The position numbers were made by a program, and so were the translations under genes. This document shows positions 26,183 through 33,947 of a DNA stretch of 52,050 nt, one piece after another. Source of the DNA: an uncultured Oscillospiraceae bacterium (GTDB lineage Bacteria > Bacillota > Clostridia > Oscillospirales > Acutalibacteraceae); assembly GCA_900547445.1 (NCBI GenBank), contig URGJ01000010.1:1-52050 (forward strand), given 5' to 3'. Below the pieces are notes generated by a model, which ran no database searches, was not told the DNA's origin, and saw only the letters and a list, made by a program, of their open reading frames with translations. The first letter of the stretch is position 1. Each line of letters starts with the position of its first letter.

Positions 26183-27493
26183 CTAATGTCTAACATCTAT
26201 ATTAATATTTCCTGTCGCAGGCGTGTTTAATAACTTTCCCTTCTCCGAAAAGCGGGAGCCGTGGCAGGAGCAGTCCCAACTGCGCTCGTTTTTGTTCCAT
26301 TTAAGGGCGCATCCTAAGTGGGGACAGCGCCTTACTGTCGGGTACAAAAGTCCGCCCACCGCGCTCGCGGCGTTCAGGACAAGCTGTTTTCTTAAAATAT
26401 GCCTTGAGGGCGAGAACACCTCGGCGAACTCGTTTTTCTTGACCGTCATTAAATCGGTCAGTATTTCCGCCGCGGCCATAGCGGAGGTCATACCCCACTT
26501 GTTAAAGCCCGTCGCGACATATAAATCGGGCGTGTTCGCCGAGTAATTTCCGATATACGGCACGCCGTCAAGGGTTATGCAGTCCTGCGCCGCCCAGCTG
26601 TATTTTTCTGTAGTATTGGGATAATACTTATCTGCAAAGGAGCGTATCTGCTCCCATCCGCCGCTTTTCTTGCCCGTGCGCTTGCTTGGCCCGCCGATTA
26701 TAAGGAACTTCCCCGCACTCCTTAATGAAAAGCCGTCCTCGGATTCATCGCGGTACATACCGTCAAGCGGCTTCGCCCCCAAAAACGCCGAAACGTACGA
26801 CCGCTTTTGATATATCTTCAAAAAATAACTCCCGTGTTTATTTATTATCGGGAAATGGGTGGCGACTATAATTTTTTTCGCCCTTATTTCGCCGCCGTTG
26901 CACACCGCCGTAAGCCCTTTAAGCTCCTTTACGGCGGTGTTCTCATATATTGTAAGCCCCTGCGAAATCTCACTTGAAAATTTAAGAGGATTAAACTGCG
27001 CCTGTCCCGAAATCTTGACAGCCCCAGCTATCTCAAACGGAAGCTCGGTCTTTTCGCAAAATTCCGCGTTACAGCCTAATTTTTGCAGGGCGGCAACCTC
27101 TTTTTCAATTTTTTTGCGGTCAGAAAGCGAATAAATATATGAATCGATTTCCTTAAAATCGCAGTCGATATTTCTGCAAAGCTCCTTATACTCGCAAAGC
27201 GCCTTTTCGTTAACCTTTAGATAAAGCCCGGCATTTTCGGTGCCGAACTCATTAATCAGTTTGTCGAAAACCGCTCCGTGCTGGACCGTTATTTTCGCGG
27301 TTGTTCCCGCAGTGACTCCGCGGCAAATTAAATCTGACTCGGCTATAACGCAGTCTACACCCGCTTTTTTCAATTTATATCCGCAAAGTATACCCGCTAT
27401 ACCGCCGCCTATTATAAGCACATCGGTATTAATATTTCCCTTTAGTTTCGGAAAACTCGGCATTTCCGCCCCGCTTTCCCAAAGTGACAGCAT
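26183..27493 (-). CDS. FAD-dependent oxidoreductase with C-terminal Rieske domain
   Basis: The 436-residue product has the FAD dinucleotide site DVLIIGGGIAGILCGY (about 24-39), a DAO-type body and a Rieske [2Fe-2S] site at the C-terminus: Cys390-x-His392 and Cys408-x2-His411. The family (YhfW-like) is widespread but its substrate is unknown; amino acids or amines are likely. GGAGG lies 8 bases before the ATG. It is divergent from feoB and convergent with dpaB. Confidence 0.88.
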   Translation of the reverse strand: MLSLWESGAEMPSFPKLKGNINTDVLIIGGGIAGILCGYKLKKAGVDCVIAESDLICRGVTAGTTAKITVQHGAVFDKLINEFGTENAGLYLKVNEKALCEYKELCRNIDCDFKEIDSYIYSLSDRKKIEKEVAALQKLGCNAEFCEKTELPFEIAGAVKISGQAQFNPLKFSSEISQGLTIYENTAVKELKGLTAVCNGGEIRAKKIIVATHFPIINKHGSYFLKIYQKRSYVSAFLGAKPLDGMYRDESEDGFSLRSAGKFLIIGGPSKRTGKKSGGWEQIRSFADKYYPNTTEKYSWAAQDCITLDGVPYIGNYSANTPDLYVATGFNKWGMTSAMAAAEILTDLMTVKKNEFAEVFSPSRHILRKQLVLNAASAVGGLLYPTVRRCPHLGCALKWNKNERSWDCSCHGSRFSEKGKLLNTPATGNINIDVRH

Positions 27494-27609
27494 AAAAATC
27501 GCCTCCGAGGATATTATTCCCTATAAAGCCGTTATATTCCGAATTAACAAACCAAGCAAATTCTGAATACCATATAATTAGAAGATTACATACATCGGAG
27601 GGAAAACAT

Positions 27610-29754
27610 ATGGGTCTTACAAAAAGCTCGGTCGGTTTGAGCGCGGTCGATTCAGGCCTTATTATAAAAAAGCAAAATCCAAGCGATAAGATTATAGCTC
27701 TCGCGGGCAATCCCAACGTCGGAAAAAGCACGGTTTTTAACGCCCTTACGGGGCTTAATCAGCATACGGGCAACTGGCCGGGCAAGACGGTCGCCAATGC
27801 TCAGGGCTACTGCAAAACCGAAAGACATTCCTATGTGCTTGTAGACATACCAGGTACTTACTCCCTTATGGCGCACTCTGCCGAGGAAGAGGTCGCGCGG
27901 AATTTTATCTGTTTCGGGTCGCCCGACGCGGTGGCAGTGGTTTGCGACGCAACCTGCCTTGAAAGAAATATGAATTTAGTTCTTCAGACTCTTGAAATTT
28001 CCTCAAATGTCATTGTGTGCGTAAACCTTATGGACGAAGCAAAGCGCAAAAAAATCAATATTGATTTAAAAATGCTTAGGGAACGCTTGGGCGTTCCTGT
28101 TATAGGGGTTACGGCACGGAAAAAGAAAAGCCTTAAAAGACTTTTGGATGCGCTCGACCTCGCCTGTGACCGCAAAGCTGATAATGCTCCGTATAAGGTA
28201 AAATATCCAGCTGAAATCGAGCGGGTGATAGCACTTGTTGAACCCGAGGCAAGGCGGCTGTCGTGCGGCAAAATCAACAGCCGCTGGCTTGCGCTTAAAT
28301 TACTTGACGGCGACAACTCTCTGATAAATGAAATATGCGGCTGTTTAGGTGATAATTTTCTTCAAAATCCCGCCCTTTTCGCCGCGTTGAGTCAGGCAAG
28401 AGAGACACTTCAAAAAACGGGGATTACTCCCGAAAAACTAAAGGACAGCACGGTTTCCGCAATTGTAGCCGCCGCCGAGGATATTTGCCGCGGCGCGGTT
28501 ACATATGAAAAAAGGCAGTACTCAGGGCTCGACCGCCGTCTTGACCGACTTCTGACCGGTAAACTTACCGCCTATCCCGTCATGCTGCTTTTGCTGGCAT
28601 TTATTTTCTGGCTTACCATTACGGGAGCTAATTACCCGTCGGAGCTTTTGTCGCGGCTTTTTGCCTTTATAGGGGATAAGCTTGACGATATCTTTGTTTC
28701 GCTTAACGCACCAGACTTGCTTCACGGCGCGCTTATCGACGGCGTTTACCGCGTGCTCAGCTGGGTTGTATCGGTTATGCTTCCGCCTATGGCAATTTTC
28801 TTTCCGCTTTTCACCCTTTTAGAAGACGCTGGGTATTTGCCCCGAATCGCCTACAATCTTGACCGACCCTTTATGCGTTGCAACGCCTGCGGCAAACAGG
28901 CGCTGACAATCTGTATGGGCTTTGGCTGCAACGCGGCGGGAATTGTCGGGTGCAGGATAATAGATTCCCCCCGGGAGCGGCTTTTAGCGGTGCTTACAAA
29001 CAACTTTATCCCCTGCAACGGCAGATTTCCGATGTTAATATCCGTCATAACAATGTTTTTTGTTGCCGGCTCGGCGGGCGGATGTTCTTCCTTATTATCG
29101 GTTGCGGTGCTGACCCTTGCTATCATCTTCGCTGTGGGAATGACCTTTCTTGTGACAAAGCTCCTATCAAAAACCCTGCTAAAAGGCGTGCCGTCATCGT
29201 TTACCCTTGAATTACCGCCCTACCGCCGTCCGCAAATAGGCAAGGTGCTTGTGCGCTCGGTCTTTGACCGCACCCTTTTTGTGCTGGGCAGAGCCGCCTC
29301 GGTTGCCGCTCCCGCGGGGCTTATAATATGGCTTTTGGCGAATGTCACGGTATCGGGGAGCAGTCTTTTAAGCCTTTGTTCTGATTTTCTCGACCCCTTA
29401 GGTAAGCTAATGGGGCTTGACGGAGTGATACTCTTCGCCTTTATATTAGGCTTCCCCGCAAATGAGATTGTAGTCCCTATAATAATGATGAGCTACCTTT
29501 CTGCGGGAACGCTTGAAAATGCCTACGGTCTTGCCGAAATGCACTCCCTCTTTGTTGCGAGAGGCTGGGACGCCGTCACGGCGGTATGCTTTATAATCTT
29601 TGCACTTATGCATTGGCCATGCTCTACTACACTCATTACAATTAAAAAGGAAACAGGCAGTCTTAAATGGACATTTCTTGCCGCTGCAATTCCGACCGCT
29701 ATAGGTATAGCTCTATGCATATTAGTGAATTTCACCGCTTCGCTTCTGTTGTGA
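27610..29754 (+). CDS. feoB: Ferrous iron transport protein B
   Basis: The 714-residue product has a cytoplasmic G domain (G1 GNPNVGKST 33-41; DIPGTYSL around 79; NLMDEA), then about 10 membrane spans with two Gate motifs (LLEDAGYLPRIAY and RCNACGKQALTICMGFGCNAAG; FPANEIVVPIIMM). It imports Fe2+ at the membrane. An extra 30-residue N-terminal leader precedes the G domain. GGAGGG precedes the ATG. No feoA adjoins it; the feoA-like gene lies at 16906. Confidence 0.95.
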   Translation: MGLTKSSVGLSAVDSGLIIKKQNPSDKIIALAGNPNVGKSTVFNALTGLNQHTGNWPGKTVANAQGYCKTERHSYVLVDIPGTYSLMAHSAEEEVARNFICFGSPDAVAVVCDATCLERNMNLVLQTLEISSNVIVCVNLMDEAKRKKINIDLKMLRERLGVPVIGVTARKKKSLKRLLDALDLACDRKADNAPYKVKYPAEIERVIALVEPEARRLSCGKINSRWLALKLLDGDNSLINEICGCLGDNFLQNPALFAALSQARETLQKTGITPEKLKDSTVSAIVAAAEDICRGAVTYEKRQYSGLDRRLDRLLTGKLTAYPVMLLLLAFIFWLTITGANYPSELLSRLFAFIGDKLDDIFVSLNAPDLLHGALIDGVYRVLSWVVSVMLPPMAIFFPLFTLLEDAGYLPRIAYNLDRPFMRCNACGKQALTICMGFGCNAAGIVGCRIIDSPRERLLAVLTNNFIPCNGRFPMLISVITMFFVAGSAGGCSSLLSVAVLTLAIIFAVGMTFLVTKLLSKTLLKGVPSSFTLELPPYRRPQIGKVLVRSVFDRTLFVLGRAASVAAPAGLIIWLLANVTVSGSSLLSLCSDFLDPLGKLMGLDGVILFAFILGFPANEIVVPIIMMSYLSAGTLENAYGLAEMHSLFVARGWDAVTAVCFIIFALMHWPCSTTLITIKKETGSLKWTFLAAAIPTAIGIALCILVNFTASLLL

Positions 29755-29789
29755 CTTGACAAACAGAAAAAATAACTGTTTATTTATAG

Positions 29790-29935
29790 ACAAAACCCTC
29801 CCGAAGCGAGAAACCGGGTTTTCCGACGAAGTTTTTGTCGATAGGCAGCAAAAAAAGATGCCGCTTCGACACGAGAGAAAAAACTAATCGAGTAGGAGGC
29901 TACCCATTAGTTGAGTAGCCGGCTTTGTCAAGAAA
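29790..29935. repeat. Structured intergenic stretch with nested inverted repeats
   Basis: No gene is seen here. Several pairings are visible: AAACCC/GGGTTT, GACAAAA/TTTTGTC, TGTCGA/TCGACA and GGCTAC/GTAGCC. The stretch may include the feoB terminator and the junction with the insertion-element tail that follows. Confidence 0.4.
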
Positions 29936-30157
29936 AGTGTGTAAGTTTTTTAAGAAATCAGATAATTGATGTTTTTGTCCGCCTTTGGAGTGGATCGTAG
30001 CGGAACGGAAAAGGCAGACAAAAACGGCATCAGATTAAGTGCTCGTATTTCTCAATACGGGCTTTAATTCTGTCGTCGGTTGCGAGTTGATTTCTGACCA
30101 AAGCCCAATTTTGAACCTTGCTCCCTTTCCATTTTTGTAGAGTTCGGTAATTCTGAG
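29930..30157 (-). mobile_element. 3' end of an IS256-like (Mutator) element
   Basis: The minus strand ends a reading frame in QKWKGSKVQNWALVRNQ...RIEKYEHL, which resembles the conserved C-terminal KW-x-NW-x-QL segment of IS256-family transposases. About 90 bases further on lies a TTACACACTTTTCTTGACA-type terminus near 29930-29955, like the ends of such elements. The rest of the transposase is missing. Confidence 0.5.
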
Positions 30158-30215
30158 GTAGCTTAGCATAACGCTCGGTGCTGCCGGTGTTCGTCGTATA
30201 AATGATAGCGTTCAT
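30030..30215 (-). pseudogene. Flavodoxin start fused to a transposase tail
   Basis: The first 19 residues (MNAIIYTTNTGSTERYAKL) match the FMN-phosphate loop start of flavodoxins (T-x-T-G-x-T/S). After Leu19 the sequence changes abruptly to the IS256-like transposase end. GGAGG precedes the ATG at 30215. The 61-residue product cannot be a working flavodoxin; it is a recombination scar. Confidence 0.6.
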
Positions 30216-30249
30216 AAGATCCTCCATTCAAAAATAAGACGCAGCGCAT

Positions 30250-30760
30250 GATCGGCTTTGCGTCAAACGCGTAATTATTATTGATAACTCCTAATGCAAC
30301 ATCCGGGAGCAATTGAGGAATCGAAGAGGCGTCAACTTCAACGATCTTCAGATTTTTGCTGTTTTCGGTTATATCATTGACAGAGGGTGTGTATCCGGCG
30401 CTTTCATTGATATTTATTAATCCCGCCGACTCTAAAACCTTGAGGGCGCGTCCGCCGTTTGTAACATCATTCGGAATAGCAACCTGAGCACCGTCTTCCA
30501 GTTGATCCAGTGATGTAATTTTATCTGAGTATACTCTCATCGGTCCCAGAATCGTTTCACCTATTGCTATGATCTTATAGCCAAATTCTTTAATTTCATT
30601 ATTAAGATACGCATAATGCTGGAAAGCATTTAAATCAATCTCCCCATCATTTAAGGCTTTGTTTGGCGTTACATAATATCCATAACAAATATGTTTTCTT
30701 CCTGCAAGGTTTTTGCCGCCGGCAACTCCTCCGGAATTCTGATAGGCATATATATTACAC
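30250..30760 (-). pseudogene. metQ: metQ fragment (methionine ABC transporter binding protein)
   Basis: The minus strand codes in one frame for YVTPNKALNDGEIDLNAFQH, then MRVYSDKITSL, GAQVAIPNDVTNGGRALKVL and GVINNNYAFDA, which are NlpA/MetQ signature blocks. The N-terminal signal is missing or shifted (a frame change near 30680), and the C-terminal third is lost where the flavodoxin fragment begins. It lies downstream of metY, in keeping with a former methionine uptake gene in a sulfur locus. Confidence 0.75.
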
Positions 30761-30801
30761 CTTCTTTGCGCTGTTTATTCTTTTCTGATGAAAAAAATTG
30801 C

Positions 30802-30837
30802 AAAAAACTCCGGTGCAGAGACTTCTGCACCGGAGTT
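30802..30837 (-). terminator. Rho-independent terminator after metY
   Basis: A 13-bp stem (AACTCCGGTGCAG with CTGCACCGGAGTT) is followed on the minus strand by TTTTTTG. It lies directly after the metY stop. Confidence 0.9.
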
Positions 30838-30848
30838 ATCATCACGCA

Positions 30849-32132
30849 TTATCTGACGGCTGCAAAGCCTTTCTCCAAATCGGCAATGATATCGTCTATA
30901 TGCTCCGTACCGATAGACAGGCGAATCGTATTCGGCTTGATTCCCTGATCCAAAAGTTCTTCGGTCGTAAGCTGTGAGTGAGTTGTGGTTGCCGGGTGAA
31001 TGACAAGCGATTTCACATCGGCAACATTGGCAAGCAACGAGAAAATTTCCAAATTATCGATGAATTTGTGAGCTTCCTCCTGACCGCCTTTGATTTCAAA
31101 GGTAAAAATTGAAGCGCCGCCGTTCGGGAAATATTTCTCGTAGAGTGAATGCTGCGGATGATTCGGCAGAGACGGATGATTAACCTTTTCCACCTGCGGG
31201 TGGTTTGCAAGAAATTCAACAACCTTCTTTGTGTTCTCCGCATGACGTTCAAGGCGCAGGGAAAGCGTCTCAACACCCTGAAGCAACAGGAACGCATTGA
31301 AGGGCGAAATGGTAGCGCCGGTATCTCTTAAAAGTATTGCGCGGATATAGGTAACAAATGCCGCAGGACCTACCGCATCCACAAAGGATACGCCGTGATA
31401 GCTGGGGTTTGGAGCCGCGATAGGCGCGTACTTGCCCGAAGCCTTCCAATCAAACTTACCCGAATCGACGATAATTCCGCCGAGGGTTGTGCCGTGTCCG
31501 CCGAGGAACTTGGTAGCGGAATGAATTACAATGTCCGCGCCGTGCTCAATCGGGCGAATGAGATACGGAGTACCGAAGGTGTTGTCGATTACGACGGGAA
31601 GACCGTGCTTGTGGGCAAGCTCGGAAATTGCGTCAATGTCGGGAATATCACTGTTGGGGTTTCCGAGGGTTTCAAGATAAATCGCCTTGGTATTAGGCTG
31701 AATGGCGGCTTCCACCTCCGCGGGGTTATGGATATCTACAAATGTGGTTTTAATGCCGTACTGAGCCAACGTATGAGCAAGCAGATTGTAGCTGCCGCCG
31801 TAGATGGTCTTTTGCGCTACGATATGTTCGCCTGCCTGAGCCAGCGCCTCAATGGTGTATGTCACGGCAGCCGCGCCCGAAGCCAAAGCCAAAGCCGCAA
31901 CGCCGCCTTCAAGGGCGGCAACCCGCTTCTCCAAAACATCCTGAGTGGAGTTTGTAAGTCTGCCGTAGATGTTGCCCGCGTCAGCCAGACCGAAGCGTGC
32001 CGCCGCATGGGCGGAATTTTTGAATACATAGGATGTGGTCTGATAAATCGGGACAGCTCTTGAATCGGTTGCCGGATCGGGCTGTTCCTGTCCTACATGA
32101 AGTTGTAAAGTTTCAAATTTATAATTGCTCAC
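30849..32132 (-). CDS. metY: O-acetylhomoserine sulfhydrylase (PLP enzyme)
   Basis: The 427-residue Cys/Met metabolism PLP enzyme shows YQTTSYVF, ASGAAAVTYTI, YLETLGNPNSDIPDI and the PLP-lysine motif SATKFLGGHG. Length and motifs fit MetY, which makes homocysteine from O-acetylhomoserine and sulfide; some members also accept O-acetylserine. The GTG at 32132 is chosen: AGAGGT lies 7 bases ahead and the product then starts at the family position. Its leader has a promoter (32398-32426), a Cys/Met-rich short frame and a terminator, described separately. A 13-bp terminator follows. Confidence 0.92.
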   Translation of the reverse strand: MSNYKFETLQLHVGQEQPDPATDSRAVPIYQTTSYVFKNSAHAAARFGLADAGNIYGRLTNSTQDVLEKRVAALEGGVAALALASGAAAVTYTIEALAQAGEHIVAQKTIYGGSYNLLAHTLAQYGIKTTFVDIHNPAEVEAAIQPNTKAIYLETLGNPNSDIPDIDAISELAHKHGLPVVIDNTFGTPYLIRPIEHGADIVIHSATKFLGGHGTTLGGIIVDSGKFDWKASGKYAPIAAPNPSYHGVSFVDAVGPAAFVTYIRAILLRDTGATISPFNAFLLLQGVETLSLRLERHAENTKKVVEFLANHPQVEKVNHPSLPNHPQHSLYEKYFPNGGASIFTFEIKGGQEEAHKFIDNLEIFSLLANVADVKSLVIHPATTTHSQLTTEELLDQGIKPNTIRLSIGTEHIDDIIADLEKGFAAVR

Positions 32133-32176
32133 TGTAATTACCTCTTTCTTGTTTTCGTTATTTCGGTGTCCTTTCA

Positions 32177-32213
32177 TAAAAATAACCGAGAAGCTCCAAC
32201 GAGTCTTCCGGTT
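32177..32213 (-). terminator. Leader terminator (attenuator) before metY
   Basis: On the minus strand AACCGGAAGACTC pairs with GAGCTTCTCGGTT (one single-base bulge per arm) around GTTG and is followed by ATTTTTA. It lies 45 bases before the metY start, inside the leader. TCCGGT in the leader frame (complement at 32268-32273) can pair with ACCGGA of the 5' arm and would prevent this hairpin. Confidence 0.82.
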
Positions 32214-32237
32214 ATAAGCAATGTTATGATTCCGCTG

Positions 32238-32366
32238 TTATTCTGCGGTACATCGCCTTTTACCTTGACCGGAGAGTCGATCGGAAAGGAGTGCAACAAA
32301 ACACATGTACATACACATACACATCTTTACGGTCATATTATCATTCTTAAAAGCAGCTGTTATCAT
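32238..32366 (-). CDS. 42-residue Cys/Met-rich leader peptide of metY
   Basis: A short frame with GGAGGAA seven bases before its ATG (32366) encodes 42 residues. Residues 15-22 read MCMCMYMC: four Met and three Cys codons in eight positions. It lies between a consensus-like promoter and the metY attenuator terminator. The layout is that of a leader peptide whose translation speed senses charged tRNA-Cys and tRNA-Met. No hydrophobic span or known domain is present, so a role as a functional protein is less likely. The attenuation role is inferred. Confidence 0.72.
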   Translation of the reverse strand: MITAAFKNDNMTVKMCMCMYMCFVALLSDRLSGQGKRRCTAE

Positions 32367-32397
32367 GGCTTATTTCCTCCTTCAAATCTTTGCGTTT

Positions 32398-32426
32398 ATT
32401 ATACCGCATTTGTCGCCATTTGTCCA
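32398..32426 (-). promoter_or_regulatory. Promoter of the metY transcript
   Basis: On the minus strand TGGACA (32426-32421) and TATAAT (32403-32398) are 17 bases apart, giving a start near 32391 and a leader of about 260 bases before metY. Confidence 0.72.
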
Positions 32427-32449
32427 ATATCCTATAAGTATACTCGGTA

Positions 32450-32464
32450 ATAGGTTCAACCTAT
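32450..32464. promoter_or_regulatory. 15-bp perfect palindrome in the metY/Rrf2 intergenic region
   Basis: ATAGGTT-C-AACCTAT is perfectly symmetrical. It lies about 25 bases upstream of the metY -35 and about 37 bases upstream of the regulator's -35, with a related CCTATAAGTATAC next to it. It is a candidate operator for the adjacent Rrf2 regulator. Confidence 0.5.
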
Positions 32465-32500
32465 AACATTTCTTTTTCTTTGAATTTATATCTCATTCAC

Positions 32501-32529
32501 TTGAAAACCTACTAAATATATGTTATTAT
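32501..32529 (+). promoter_or_regulatory. Promoter of the Rrf2-family regulator gene
   Basis: TTGAAA (32501-32506) and TATTAT (32524-32529) are separated by 17 bases, about 30 bases before the ATG at 32560. Confidence 0.65.
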
Positions 32530-32559
32530 AGAGCTATAAAAAACAAGAGGTGAAAACTA

Positions 32560-32997
32560 ATGAAGATTTCCACTAAGGGCCGATATGCTCTTCGAATGCT
32601 GATTGATTTGGCAGAGCATCAGAACTGCGGCTATGTTGCTCTTAAGGATATTGCAGACCGTCAGAATATATCTAAAAAATATTTAGAGCAAATTATTCCG
32701 ATTTTTAATAAATCGGATATTCTTAAAACCACCCGAGGCTCACAGGGGGGATACAAGCTGTCAAAATCTCCCGAAAAATATACGGTGGGCGAGATACTTC
32801 GTTTAACCGAGGGAAGCCTTGCACCTGTGGATTGTCTTAATCAAGATCCGAACGAATGTGAACGAAGCGGTGAATGTCCGACATTACCGGTTTGGCAGGG
32901 ACTGAATCGGGTAATCAACGAATATCTCGACGGTATTACCCTACAGGATATACTCGATCAGCAAAGAGAACGGTATATGAATGATTATATAATATAA
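32560..32997 (+). CDS. Rrf2-family regulator, CymR/IscR-like, likely controlling sulfur genes
   Basis: The 145-residue product starts MKISTKGRYALRMLIDLA, the winged-helix start shared with CymR, the cysteine-metabolism repressor of Bacillus, and contains QNISKKYLEQI and GGYKLSKSP (wing). It also has three Cys (CLNQDPNEC, then GEC before PTLPVW), the usual Fe-S ligand region of IscR-like members, which CymR lacks. It is divergent from metY and has a palindrome between. It probably represses the sulfur locus, sensing cysteine through a partner enzyme (as CymR-CysK) or an Fe-S cluster; both are inference. Confidence 0.87.
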   Translation: MKISTKGRYALRMLIDLAEHQNCGYVALKDIADRQNISKKYLEQIIPIFNKSDILKTTRGSQGGYKLSKSPEKYTVGEILRLTEGSLAPVDCLNQDPNECERSGECPTLPVWQGLNRVINEYLDGITLQDILDQQRERYMNDYII

Positions 32998-33005
32998 AAT
33001 TTGAG

Positions 33006-33037
33006 GAAGCAGGAGCAAGTACCCCTGCTTCTTTTTT
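33006..33037 (+). terminator. Terminator after the Rrf2 regulator gene
   Basis: GAAGCAGG pairs with CCTGCTTC, followed by TTTTTT. It overlaps the end of convergent mccA by one or two bases. Confidence 0.85.
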
Positions 33038-33947
33038 ACTCATACAAATGTTTACTGAAATAGCGGTCTCCGCGATCGGGCAGAATAATCACGATATTGC
33101 CTTTTACGCCCTTAGCAATCAACTTTTCGGCGGCGGTCAAAGCCGCGCCGGAGGAGGAGCCTGCGAAGATTCCTTCCTTTAACGCAAGCTCTCTTGCACC
33201 CGAAAAGGCGTCGTTATCGTTGATTTTCACCACTTCATCAACTAACGACATATCCATTGTATCGGCTATAAAGTCGTTTCCGATTCCCTCGATGTCATAA
33301 TCCCCATGCTCGCCGCCGCCCATTGTTGAGCCGACAGGATCGGCAAGGATTCCCTTAATTTCAGGGTTCTGTTCCTTTAGATAACGGACAACGCCCGTGT
33401 ATGTACCTCCGCTGCCTGCGCCCGCAACGAGGTAATCGATATTTCCGTTCAAATCACGGTAGATTTCGGGACCTGTCGTTTCGTAGTGGGCAAGGGGATT
33501 TGCCAGATTTTTAAACTGCTCTAAGGAAACAGCTCCCGGAATAGTGGCGCGAAGCTCCTCTGCCTTTTTAGCGGCGCCGAGCATACCGCCCTCCCGCGGT
33601 GTATTTATAATTTCCGCACCGAGCGCACGCATTAAGGTCTGCTTTTCCTCCGAAAATTTAGTCGGTACAACAAAGATAATGCGATAGCCTTTATTAAGTG
33701 CGGCAAACGCGATTCCCAGTCCCGTGTTTCCGGCAGTAGCCTCTACTATGGTTCCGCCGGGCTTTAAACGCCCTTTTTTCTCTGCGTCGGCAATCATATA
33801 TTTACCGATACGGTCTTTTACACTGCCCGCGGGATTATAAAGCTCCAGCTTTGCAAAGAGCTGTACTCCCTCCGGCACTCCTATATGGTTTAGTTTTAAG
33901 AGGGGCGTTTCTCCGATCAGCTCCTGCATGGATTCATAATAGCTCAT
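33036..33947 (-). CDS. mccA: Cystathionine beta-synthase/cysteine synthase-like PLP enzyme (MccA type)
   Basis: The 303-residue fold-type II PLP enzyme shows NPAGSVKDR (PLP Lys), EATAGNTGLGIA, EEKQTLMRALGAEIINTPR, GAGSGGTYTG and GSSSGAALTA. EATAGNTG and the EKQ...INTPR stretch are features of MccA (YrhA), which makes cystathionine from homocysteine and O-acetylserine, instead of PTSGNTG in ordinary CysK. Its start abuts the mccB stop. The pair would run methionine-to-cysteine conversion. Confidence 0.85.
   Translation of the reverse strand: MSYYESMQELIGETPLLKLNHIGVPEGVQLFAKLELYNPAGSVKDRIGKYMIADAEKKGRLKPGGTIVEATAGNTGLGIAFAALNKGYRIIFVVPTKFSEEKQTLMRALGAEIINTPREGGMLGAAKKAEELRATIPGAVSLEQFKNLANPLAHYETTGPEIYRDLNGNIDYLVAGAGSGGTYTGVVRYLKEQNPEIKGILADPVGSTMGGGEHGDYDIEGIGNDFIADTMDMSLVDEVVKINDNDAFSGARELALKEGIFAGSSSGAALTAAEKLIAKGVKGNIVIILPDRGDRYFSKHLYE

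Noticed and set aside
32166..32450. Plus-strand frame rich in His-Thr repeats (HVHTHTH)
   Set aside because: It is the antisense of the Met/Cys codon run of the metY leader frame and has no ribosome site.
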